Of a stretch of DNA of 64,000 bases, positions 13,308-24,940 are shown in pieces; positions within the stretch are counted from its first letter, which is position 1, and each line of letters opens with the position of its first letter. Origin of the DNA: Glandiceps talaboti (taxonomy: Eukaryota; Hemichordata; Enteropneusta; Spengelidae); assembly GCF_964340395.1 (NCBI RefSeq), contig NC_135555.1, positions 24,171,725 through 24,235,724 of the forward strand, in the 5' to 3' direction. Below the pieces are notes generated by a model. That model saw only the letters and a list, made by a program, of their open reading frames with translations. It had not been told where the DNA came from and did no database searches. The translations under genes were made by a program, and so were the position numbers.

Positions 13308-15754
13308 GTCATGTGAGGATGTGATAACGTCATCATGTTGACATCAATGCTCCAACTGACTACTGCTGTCAGTGGTAAGAACAGAATGTTGAGCTAGATA
13401 GACCTATAGTTAAAGGCATTTGACTATATGGTGGCATGTAGAAAATAGATGATCACAGAAATTTAATCAAGTCCAAAGTTAGCCTGTTTGTGGAGACAGT
13501 CTGACTCCATTTAACAGATTAGCCCAGCATACATGTATAACAACTAGATTTGTATGGCTTCTTAGATTTTTGAAAACTATTCTTCTATCTGTACATTCCT
13601 ACATATTATTACATACCTGTCTGTTGTGGAGACACTAATTCTGACTTTGGAGGTTTAGCTGTAGCTGTCTCAGCTGTGACAAACTTTGAATACTATTACC
13701 ATGTTATACTTTGTCACACCCTTCAATTTCAGATACTGTAGATACATGTATAATGTTTATAATAAAACCTACACCAAAGACAAATTTTCAAAAATCCTGC
13801 TAGACATGTTCATGGGTGCACTTATACATGACATGCACAAACACGTACATGTACATGTAGTAGTTAGTGTCTTAGCTACCCTAAGGCTGGGGAACCCAAG
13901 TAACAGAAGCAAGGAAAGGGGTAAAAAGTAGCAATGTTTACAATAGAATCTTGGTATTAAAGTTTCTTTTGAACCCTGTTAAAAGACATGGGAACTGTAG
14001 TAGACGTTATCTACTTAGGGATGATTATATCCCCCTTAAACGAATGAAGTTCAGTTATTGAGCTTGTGTGACATTGTGCTATTGTCCTTTACCATGTGAC
14101 CCTTAGAAAAGACACTGAGCATCTATAAAATAAGTGTGTTGTTGCATTTTGGCTTATCACACACCATAGAATGACTGATTTCATCAAACCCTTCCATGAT
14201 CAAACCATCTCCCCTTATACATGTACATGTACCTCCATTATCAAACATGGGTGCCTAAAACACCCATTCATTCATACCTACTTAGCAGGTGAAAAGACTG
14301 CAAGCAGGAACTGTTATCTAACATTGCTGATGACAATAAACTAAAGTTGTAATGTACACTACACATTTGTGGTGTCTATGGTGTCATTACTAAGGATTTT
14401 CTACATTCAAATAGGGTTTTGTTTTGCTATTGTATTTCACACTATATACTAGGTAGAAACACTTGACAAACCTGAAGGACACACAGTCTAGTCCTAGCCT
14501 AGTCTATTGCTATAAGTGGCATTGAACCTCAGGAACCTCTCATTGAACCTCAGGAACCTCTCATTGAACCTCTCTATGGATGATTCTATGCCACAGAAAG
14601 CCCTAGACAAGTACAAAACAAACCTGAACAGAGCAGAGACATTGATAATTCTGAAACAACCATCAAATAAAGGACAAATGTCAATTCCTTCAACACTATA
14701 CATGTAGGTGTAGAAATTGTCTTTGATTTGATAGGTAGGGTTAGTGTAATACAATCAACTATGGTAATCATTGTATATTTTGTAATACAATTGAATCAAG
14801 TAATTGAATATTTCTCATCATAAACCCTCCATTTGGTTCAATGACTATTCTTGCTAAATTACACTCCGTCTCAACAAATTACCAAAATATTTCCTGTGCT
14901 ACTACAAAATAGTAATTGTCGGTCTACTATATTACATAGTATCCGTGACTAGAATATCTATCTATACTGCAAGTGTATGAAGGGTATAAAATACAAGATA
15001 GCCTGCATATTTTTTATCCTGTTTTTAGTAAATTGAGCCAAGAATATGATTTCTGAGAGACATTTGTCCAACTTTTACCAATTATTATTAATAAAGTGAG
15101 TTTGTGGCAATTTCAGAACATATTTTGATTTATAGTCAAGAAAATGTTGACATCTTTGCACATTTCAGACACTGGTTTTACAATCTCACCATTCTAAATA
15201 GTTCTGACACATTTTTGTATGGAACGCTTTTGTAACATACCAGCTTTTTCAATAATTTTTAATAAATGTTCATATTTTCAAATCTTAACTAATAACGATT
15301 TTAGGAAAACTAATATAATTCATTTATCACTCAACATATTTTGTAAACAAATCAGATTTTTCTTCTGCTTTTTTATCGGCTTGTATATACTTGTTCATAG
15401 CTTTCACTGCATCATCATCATCATCATCGTATGTTGACCCTGTCTTGTGAGACCTACATTTCTTGAGAGCATTGTGTGAAATTTACTGATGGTATCAACT
15501 GAGTCAAGAGAGTAAGGTCAGAGGTCACATGACCTCATTACTTAATGTCGGTATATTACTGTTTACATTTTCCTTCTCACAGTTGTATATCATGTGGCGA
15601 CACCCATGTATAATGGAAGTACTCACCATACCATACCAAGAATTTCTTGTCATGTATGATAGGTGGCCCACAAATCGAACTTGAGTCACGACATACAACG
15701 ATATGTATGTTGAAAGGCAATAAAATGCTAATGATGTATGCATGTATATATGTA
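13308..15754. other. No recognised gene; small repeats
   Basis: Besides the weak exon candidate at 13617-13683, this holds a 21-bp repeat (CATTGAACCTCAGGAACCTCT, about 2.6 copies at 14518-14572) and several TACATGTACATGT palindromes. Short frames here match no family I can name. Confidence 0.35.
13617..13683 (-). other. Possible minus-strand coding exon (weak)
   Basis: Read on the minus strand, this 67-nt segment is preceded by an AG and followed by GTATGT, a good donor. It is open in one frame, reading FVTAETATAKPPKSELVSP and on to a phase-1 donor. I do not recognise the protein. Other short splice-flanked open segments on the same strand are at 15627-15690 (donor GTGAGT), 17108-17147 (donor GTAAGT) and 20895-20920 (donor GTAAGG). 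They could be exons of the transcript that starts near 31.7 kb, but chance matches of this size are common. Confidence 0.2.
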
Positions 15755-15829
15755 TACAATAGACACCGGTGGAAAGATAAACAACAAGGCGGAGCCGCGT
15801 TGTTTATCTTTCCACCGGTGTCTATTGTA
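15755..15829. repeat. Perfect 31-bp-arm hairpin
   Basis: The left arm at 15755-15785 (TACAATAGACACCGGTGGAA onward) is the exact reverse complement of the right arm at 15799-15829. Inside, GCGG (15789-15792) pairs with CCGC (15795-15798) around a 2-nt loop, so almost the whole 75 bp folds. The stem contains CACCGGTG, itself a palindrome. It could be a fold-back MITE core, a small-RNA precursor or a cruciform-prone site. There is no coding evidence. Confidence 0.9.
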
Positions 15830-17608
15830 CTTATGCCCGACAAGTTCACAGGATGGCAGGATTAGTCCATCTCACCCTTGCTAGACTAGATTAAGATAAA
15901 GTACACACTGTCTCACCCCTTGCCACGCTAGGTGATGATAATAACTGAGATAAAAGTGTACACATTCGGGTGAGGACACACACAGCATGCAGTGTTCACG
16001 GCGAAGAAATAAGCCATACAACATTCACAAGCCCTGATATGACTGAACAACGAGACGTGTCTAATATTATAGTGTAGCTCATCTGAAGATCTGTGTAAAA
16101 TTCGTTTTTTAAATGTTTACCGTTTCTTTTGAATGGTAACAGTTGTGCCCTTCATCCTTAAACCCTTACTGTGCAGTCACTACTCCATTCATGGTACAGT
16201 AGTATGACTTATTTTTAATACTACTCGCCACAACTATTTTTCTCCGTAATTAAGTTCTCCTCGTAATTTTGGCAAATTATTTTGGTCCGGGTCGTACTCT
16301 TGCATTTCATTCTTGAGACCATGGAGGCTCCCCTTCCATGTGCAGGCATATGCTTTCTGACTTTGCCGGACTGGTTTTACTTGAACTACAAAGGTCAACC
16401 CAATTCACACCTTCTAAGTCCCCCTTTGTCTTACACTATCCAATACTGATAAGACTTCAGCGGCAACTCAGACAAGGAGGTGGTTATAACCCGCTACACA
16501 AACTTTAATATTAGCTCCGGTAGAGGACTGCTAATCCCGTACATGTCAAACAATGTGTCAACATTATGACAGATAAAGGGCATAAATTACTATACACTGT
16601 ATTGTTGGACTCAGTATCTATGTGTACGTTTGCAGTAAATTCAAGTCAAGCTCATGAAAATCTAAGATTTACTTATGAGTCATAAATCTGACAGTTATAC
16701 AAAATACAAATGTAGCTACATGCATGATGTCTGAAGTGAATGGCAGGTGCCTCGTGTGTATCTTGTAGTACTGTTGGCAAGATTATCAACATAGAAATAA
16801 ATAAACCACTGCCCACAAGACAGAGTACAGCTAAAGTATTGAGTGATTCACAATGAGAAAACATTAAACTCTAACTTATAGAAGGCAATATAACATGATA
16901 TGTAAACTAATCAAATAACTGACCTACTCAATCTTGCCCTATTCTCTCTGCTTTAAGACACAATGAACCCTCATACCGTTATCGTAATGTGTACGTGTAT
17001 GATCCATTTCAAAACACACATAGTCCAATGCCAAAACACTAACCTACATACATGTACAATCATACAAAATTTAGTAAAATTTCAGCGGTGAAATACTGTC
17101 TACTTACTTGAGTTTCTCTGAGTACTAAATGGCATACCTGTTCCTGCCTGTAAAACTAGCACTAATAAACACAATTTATGGTTGTAACAACTGGCATCCT
17201 AGCCATGTGGGTCTTGCATCATCATATGCTACAGAAGTGACAGTTTGATGAATGACATCATTACAACTCATTTACATATTCACTACATAATGAGGCATAT
17301 TGTACTGGTAGATCTAAATAAGGAAGTGCACTTGACAGATAGATGTTTGGATTGCATCATTCTGTAGACCATGTGTGTATATAGTACAACATGTGACACT
17401 GCAGTAACAGTCTGCATATCATATCTTGAGAAAGGCAATTACCAATAATTCAAGTTGCACTGTATATCTTTAGTAAAGGTTTATATATATATATATGATG
17501 GACAAGTATTATAATGAATACTAGTACATTATAATTTCAGTCACTATTTCTAGCAGCATACCATATCTGGGATGACAGCACATTTGGCGCCAAATTGTAA
17601 ATTGTAAC
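15830..17608. other. No recognised gene
   Basis: Mixed sequence, somewhat richer in CpG around 15960-16520 than its surroundings. No protein family was recognised. A 40-nt segment at 17108-17147 is flanked by minus-strand splice consensus (acceptor TTTTACAG, donor GTAAGT) and is open in one frame; it is treated above as a weak exon candidate. Confidence 0.3.
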
Positions 17609-17676
17609 TTAAATACAACTAACTATATGATAGTTAATAATGCACATTATTAACTATCGTAGTTAGTTGTATTTAA
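17609..17676. repeat. Long imperfect hairpin with one bulge
   Basis: The left arm TTAAATACAACTAACTA then GATAGTTAATAATG (17609-17642) pairs with the right arm at 17645-17676. Only a 3-nt versus 1-nt bulge interrupts about 31 paired bases, around a 2-nt loop. The stem is AT-rich. Size and bulge are within the range of small-RNA precursors, although a terminal loop of two bases is too tight for a typical one. A MITE remnant is equally possible. Confidence 0.85.
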
Positions 17677-20600
17677 TTTACACTGTACATAAATACATAC
17701 ACATGTACTTGGGGGCAAGATCTATAGTTCGATGTAGGATAAAAATCTAACTTCTTTTAGTTGGGCCTCAGATCCTTTTCTCACCAAAATTTTTTTTTGC
17801 CCAAAATTGCCATAATTGTATTCTATAGCACAATCAATTTTAAATCAGTATGCAGTACAGTTCTGTGAATACAAAACCAGTATGTACTATGTAGTGAGAA
17901 AAATGCCACTCTAATTCCATGCATTTTCCCCTATTGTAGTGAAAATACTCCCATTTCTCAATTTGACATTTTTAGGAATAAATGTATGTGCATTTAGGAG
18001 TAAAAACAGATCCCATTAAAATGAAATTGTTTGGTTTTTTGTCGGATAAAATCTAAAATGATGCTCCTGCCCCCCTCCCCTTCCCCAAACTAAGAGAATT
18101 AATTATTTTATCCTACATGTACATTGAACTATTGACCCTACCCCTTATTACATTTTATTAATAACATTTAGTATTTCAGTTGGAGGTTTATAACATCAAA
18201 CTTTCATGAAATTCTTTGACTACAGCTCTGCGAGTAGAAATTTTCATTATCAATTAAATAAAAACTAGAATGGTAAGTTATCCTGATGGTGTAAATATTG
18301 ATATACTTATTTCTCTATGATCTACACATCTCCACATGTACTGTCAACCTCCAAATCATTTCAAGTCATATGTGTGTTGTTAATTCTGTAAATACCCTTG
18401 CCTGATAGTCAAATAGTGGGCAACAACTGAGAAGTTCCAATACAATAATATCAACTATTGAATCAATACAATGTCACGTCAGGCATATGGTGAGTTTATA
18501 CATTTTACTTTTGATGGCTATTACCAGATACATATGCAGTAATTCTACTTAAAACCCCAGTTCAGATTACTAATTAGTTAAATTTAGGTGTGAAAAAAAA
18601 ACCAGTTGTCTGGTAGAGTTACAGAAACAGAAAAAGTTGGTCCAAAACAAATGAATAATCCCATATAATCCATCTGGCCCTTTAAATTCTATTACACTAA
18701 TAGTAACCTGGTCTTGAAACCCTATTAATTAACAATCCTATGATATGTGTATTCACAGAACCTAGTAGTATTTATATTTTGTACACATAAACAATATGAT
18801 GATAACCCCCCCCCCCCCCCCCACACACACACACCACCACCACCACCACCACCACCACCACATGTATACTACATTGTCATGGAAACTCCTATGCCCTCAA
18901 CTGAACTGTAGGCAACACTTACACATCTAACCCCTATTTAATAAACCCTCTTATTATTCAATAATCAATGTTCTCCCCAGAATAGATGCAAGGATGGTAG
19001 CTAATTTGCCTAGTAATTTGCATAAAGTTTGCATATTGATTAGCACATAACATGCATGTCCTCAACACTGGAATATACTCTGACATTAGGTATATTTTAA
19101 CACATGGACATTGTGATCAGTCTTCGTATAATTATAATATTGACATTCAAAGACAGATACCTGCCAAGCACACAGTGGCCTGAGTGGCAGGGATGGTTAA
19201 TGTTATAGCACCATGCTTTCTGTATAGTGGGGAGAGCACTGATAGTTATGTACATGTACCTGTACACTGTAACTTGTAAGCCATGTCAGATTTGGACATT
19301 AAGCAAAGACAATACTGTACCAATGTCTATCCGTCAAAAACAATATACATGTACTCTACCAATGTCTATCCACTTAATGAAAGCATATAACTGGGAGTAG
19401 TGAGTGCTAACACTAACAGAGATTATTTATACGTTTCAAATATTGGAAGAGAGCCAGACTTGACTAATGCATACCAGGCAATCTATATCACATGGCAACA
19501 ACAATAACTAATAAATAAAAAGTAATAAAAATAATCTAGACATGTATTGATGTTATAAATTCAAATGAAGTGTTTACTTTAGGGTTGATAAATCAAGTTT
19601 GGCAAACAACATTTTTTTTTTTTGCTAAGTACTTCTGGTTTCAGAATTAATCAAATTCCTTCAGTGATACTTTCCTACAATTGCAGACATTGAAAACGGG
19701 GAAAGTCCTAAATTACTACATGTACATGTTGGTTAAATACCTTTTAGTATCATTGTTTTAGTTCACTTCTATTTTATTTTGGTAAAATGCAGAGAGAGAT
19801 GCCTGAAACAACTACTGCATGTGTGTATAGTTATTTCAACTTGAATGGCAGGAATGTATGCATGCACAATTTATGCATTGGAACTTTCAAACTTGTATTG
19901 GATTAAAGGCCTGGGTTTCAATTCCAGGATCTTGCGTAAGTGTTATCGTATGTATCAGTGGCACAATAATGATTTTATTCAGGACCAACTTCTCCTATCC
20001 ATCTGCCAGGCAACTGTTTTTCACAGGTAAATTCCAAAACTAATCTGACCTGACCTTAAATCGCAGGTTATTATAGTTCTCTGATACATTTGAGTATTTG
20101 ACTTCAAGCCTGTTAATATCATTAGTTCTTGCGTAAGACAACACTTGGTGTAGGATGACAAGTCATCCAGCTATCCAAATACAAGGACATGATCATTTGT
20201 TGTTCATTAAATTTTAAAATAAAATTGTCCCAATTTCGTTCATATTTCTTCAAAATGTTAATATGAATCACATACTGATGACTATTTCTGTTCTTTTGGT
20301 CCAAAATCATATTGACATACAATGTATCTCAAAAAGTTTGAAAAAAATTTAAAGATTTTTGTCTACAAAGTTAAGGTTACAAAGTATGTGTACTAGATGA
20401 GTAGGGCAGCTTTCAATGGCTAAAGCAATTGATCCCTAGTCAACTTAGTATGCTGTAAGCGATACATGTATAACATAAAGTAACCAGTAGCTGACAAAAA
20501 GAAAACAGCTGTGAGCAGTAAATTTCTAAAAATGTTCACTTGAAGGATTTACAATAATTTTTGTAATTCACTACAAGTGTTTTCCTGATATCCTTACAGA

Positions 20601-22052
20601 ATCCTATTCTGTAATAACTGTTTATTCCCCACCATCACAGTTTCTATTGACTACTTCAGACTACAAATGTGGCATGCAGAGTTGTTTTGAAAAGTGTCTC
20701 TCACAGCATGTGGTTAGAAAGGCCACAACCTTATAGAACTTGGCCACAATAAGAGTTCGTGTTGTTATCCAGTGAAAGTTAATTACCTCAGGTCACATAA
20801 TCAATATTTGGTCAAATAATTCAAAGAACCAGTCAGCACTAATTAAAATTGAAAAGACTTCTTATAATGAAAAGTTGTGGTAAATTGTCCTTACCTTGTA
20901 TTGATCAGAGGCTAAACAGGCTAACACTCTTTTACAACCACTTTTACCTAACACTGATTATAACTGCAGATGTTTGTAAATACTGAAGACAATGAATTTC
21001 CTGCCCTGGTTGAAATAACACAAGTTCAGAAATGAGACTAAAAAGGTTTTACAATTCCTTTACTCTTAAGAAATTTACATTAACCTAGGGATACTCAACT
21101 AATAATAATATTCAAATTAGGATTGTCAAAAACGACTAAACTAAGGATCATTAGATCATATGTATGTCACACAACTAATTACAATGTACTAAAATGGTTT
21201 GATGTATTAGTATTTATCAGAGGATCAAGAGTTAGTGTCACCTTCCATGAGAATGCAGCAGCCATAGTGATCATTTTAATTAAACTAGACAGCTACAAAA
21301 CTTTTTGGCATTTCAAAAATCTGAAAGTCTAGAATTTCATTGATGACTGTTAGTGGATGGATGGACAGATGATTCATCCACCATGGAAGGTCAAAAAGAC
21401 ATATTGACAAATGCCACCAATCTAGTTACATGTACATGTATGTAGAGAGTACACTACAGCTACTGTGCTACAAAATGAATGGCAAGCGTTGGATATTGAC
21501 ATACACTACATATATATACTCTGGGGTGATAGTTATAAACATAACATTGGGGTAAACCATTTCATATCTAGAGGGGTGCTGCAGAATTTCTGAGGGGAAA
21601 ATAGTGCCAATGGCATTGCACCACAACTGTACAGTTTCCACCTGCCTATAAAAGAACTATTTGTGTACCCATCAGTGAATACATTTATTTTCTCACTGTC
21701 ATAGTCTAGAGGTACTTTTTGTGGTGTATATTTGCATACATTCTTTGAATGTTTATGCACTGCTATTCTCAATAATGTTATTTTCAAATAATATACTGGG
21801 ATTTGGCTGTTGCTATGGGAGTGATCATGGTTGTTAGGGCCAGTCATTTCAATGTTTTGTAAGCATCAGCATACTGACACCTCTAGAAACGTGCCCTTCA
21901 AAAGATGAAATGGTGAGACAGACAGACTATGTTATAACCTGTACATGCAATTTATAGTTAGAGCCACACTGTTCACCTGAGTTTACAAGAATACTCAGTC
22001 CTAACTTGTCATGTTTAGAATTACCCCTGTAAATATTTTATGATCTACTTAA
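17677..22052. other. No recognised gene; simple repeats
   Basis: Contains a poly-C run followed by (CA)n and (CAC)n repeats at about 18806-18861. A diverged dispersed-repeat copy at about 19905-20040 shares TTCAGGACCAAC and neighbouring text with the repeat near 5300. A splice-flanked 26-nt minus-strand segment lies at 20895-20920. Open frames are short and unmatched. Confidence 0.3.
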
Positions 22053-22798
22053 CCTAGTATCTATTGTTACCATTTACACCTCCACACACAGTCTAGTTCC
22101 TATACAGTATTGTTACCATTGACACCTCCACTCACAGTTTAGTTCCTATACAGTATCGTTACCATTTACACCTTCACTCACATATAGTCTAGTTCCTATA
22201 CAGTATCGTTACCATTCACACCTCCACTCAGTCTAGTTCCTATACAGTATCGTTACCATTTACACCTTCACTCACATAGTCTAGTTCCTATACAGTATCG
22301 TTACCATTCACACCTCCACTCACAGTCTAGTTCCTATACAGTATCGTTACCATTTACACCTTCACTTACATAGTCTAGTTCAAATACAGTACCGTTACCA
22401 TTTACACCTTCACTTACATAGTCTAGTTCCTATACAGTATCATTACCATTTACACCTCCACTCACAGTCTAGTTCCTATACAGTATCGTTACCATTTACA
22501 CCTCCACTCACATAGTCTAGTTCCTATACAGTATCGTTACCATTTACACCTTCACTTACATAGTCTAGTTCCTATACAGTATCATTACCATTTACACCTC
22601 CACTCACAGTCTAGTTCCTATACGGTATCGTTACCATTTACACCTCCACTCACATAGTCTAGTTCCTATACAGTATCGTTACCATTTACACCTCCACTCA
22701 CAGTCTAGTTCCTATACAGTATCGTTACCATTTACACCTCCACTCACATAGTCTAGTTCCTATACAGTATCGTTACCATTTACACCTCCACTCACATA
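22053..22798. repeat. 45-51-bp minisatellite
   Basis: Sixteen units built on TCTAGTTCCTATACAGTATC then GTTACCATTTACACCTCCAC. Length varies because the tail is CTCACAG, CTCACATAG or CTCACATATAG. The first unit (CTAGTATCTATTG) is diverged, as expected at an array edge. Confidence 0.95.
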
Positions 22799-24667
22799 GT
22801 TAGAAACCATGTTGGCATCCAAACTAGTTGTTCAATAAAGAATTTAGGAGTTTACAAGTGGTCCTGTACAGAATACAATGTATATATATCACATAGATAC
22901 ACAGATATAAACACAATGTACATGTACACACAGTAACTGTATTTCAATCTTTTATGTGAGGAATCATTTCAATGACGATTTTGTTTGAAAACACACTCTT
23001 CTCCCCAATACAGAGAAAGTATGCTGCTAACATCATCCTTGCCACCCAGGATGCCATGGTTGACAGGTTTCTGCCAATATGCTTCAAAAGTGTTCTGCCA
23101 AAGTTTTTAGTAATCTTTGAATCACAAAGTTATTATAATAACATAGTTCACATGAAGAGAAATGGCTGATACCAATAACCATATGTTAAATGTACACATG
23201 TCCGAGTGTGTTTCAATGTTGAAGACATGCATATTACATGCTGATCAGTATGCAAATTATCATGTAGATGATATGTACATTTTTATGTAAATTAGATGTA
23301 CATTTTTATGTAAATTAGATGATATCTACATTTTAATGTAAATTAGATATGTACATTTTTATGTAAATTAGATGATATGTACATTTTTTTGTAAATTAGA
23401 TGATATGTACATTTTATGTAAATTAGATGATATGTACATTTTTATGTAAATTAGATGATATGTACATTTTTATGTAAATTAGATGCCCTCCTTGCAATCT
23501 ATCCTGTGGAGAACACTGAAAAATACTAATCAGAGACAAACTTGGTTAGGAAAAATGTTATTTTCATTCTTTTCTTTCCCTGGCCAGTTTTGAATAGTCT
23601 ATAACAAAACCACCTTAGGCCTAACAAAAAAAATTGTGTGGTTCCGATTACACTCAATTTTAGAATAGGTGGGGTAGGTGGATTTTTTTTTTCCAATATG
23701 TGAGTCTCTAGTTCAGGTAGTTATGTTTTCCGTTGTTTTCCATATGGTCTCTGTGTTATTGGTTTCTTCTCATCAGATGTACAGCCATTACAGATTGGAA
23801 GAATAGTTTTATATGTCTTTTTCCGTTGAATTCAGTTTTCCGCATCAACTATTTCTTGCGAGAATTTACAATTTTTACATTTTTTATTATTTTTTTCTCA
23901 AATACGTTAAAAAAAGTTTAGGATCAGCATGAAAAACTAGGTGGGTTCGGGTAACTGGAACCAAACAATATTTGTTATTATGCTAGCATACTAATGTACT
24001 TTGAGGTACATATACATGGGGGGGGGGGGGGGGGGGGAGGTGTTAGCAGTTTGAAATTCTAATTACAATAGTTGAACAGTTCTGCACAAATGACCCTTCT
24101 TACCACTTTATGCTATGCCATGTTAGTAACATACCTGAAATGTATTTCAAATCAATGAAATAACAATTAATGCAATGTTTAGTATTGACATTATACTAGT
24201 AAATACATGTGTCTGTTAAAATCAATCATTTCAGTCAGTGACCCAAAATAGTGCCAACACTGTGGTATAGTTTCTAAGCAGGTACATGTATAAGCTCATT
24301 TTAAAACTGCTTTTCCACTTGCCTACCTATCCTTGTTCGAATGCTAAGCATACTTGAGTTCATTTGTGAATGTTTAGCTCTTCCCTGTCCATCCCTGTTA
24401 CATTGTATCTTTGCAATATGCACTGTGACTCACCATTTGACTGTTGCTATGGGCATGGCCATGGCCATGGTTACTGGGTCACTATGCCAAATACAACATC
24501 TTCAGATGTGTGACATCTTCAGATTGACACCGGGCAACAACCCAACTCAATTTCAGTCTTATTCACACAATGGTTTCCACAATAAAAATATTTTAAACCC
24601 AAAATCACATTTTCAAACCCCAATTTATATATCATCATGTCCCATTCCCAAATAACATCAACAACCT
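22799..24667. other. No recognised gene
   Basis: Apart from the 28-bp array, there is a diverged dispersed repeat near 23610-23960 (T-rich, with GGTGGGGTAGGTGGA and CCAATATGTGAG). Similar text occurs at about 63300-63390. A run of about 22 G lies near 24018. A 104-codon plus frame at 24341-24655 has no family resemblance and lacks splice or codon support. Confidence 0.3.
23258..23486. repeat. 28-bp AT-rich minisatellite
   Basis: About eight units of GATGATATGTACATTTTTAT plus GTAAATTA. They vary mostly in the length of the T run and in loss of a GATGATAT block. Confidence 0.9.
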
Positions 24668-24940
24668 CAGGGGTGTACAAATCATTTTGTGAACTGGTGG
24701 TCCCTGGACCAGTGCCTTAAAAAATCCAGTGGTCCTGCTGAAAGAATTAGTGGTCCCAGGTCCCGCTAATGTGAAACATTAAATCTTACGGTACCTATCA
24801 ATCTGTATAGACAACTTTTTAACATATAGTTATTAACAGTAGTGTACTGGTCCAACGGACCAGACAAGGTAAAATTTGTGTGGTCTGCCCAAAAAAATTC
24901 CTAGTCACGGACCCAGGACCAGTGGATTTGTTCACCCCTG
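24668..24940. mobile_element. hAT-like MITE
   Basis: A 273-bp element with terminal inverted repeats. The left end is CAGGGGTGTACAAATCATTT. The right end, reverse-complemented, is CAGGGGTGAACAAATCCACT. Subterminal GGTCC/GGACC repeats (CTGGTGGTCCCTGGACCAG, GGTCCAACGGACC) fill both flanks. A CAGGGGTG terminus with such subterminal repeats is typical of hAT-superfamily non-autonomous elements. The flanks do not give a clean 8-bp target duplication, so the insertion is old or the ends have changed. No transposase is encoded. Confidence 0.7.

Noticed and set aside
21533-21847. 104-codon minus frame
   Set aside because: No homology recognised, no flanking splice sites and no promoter context. A frame this long is expected by chance in 64 kb.
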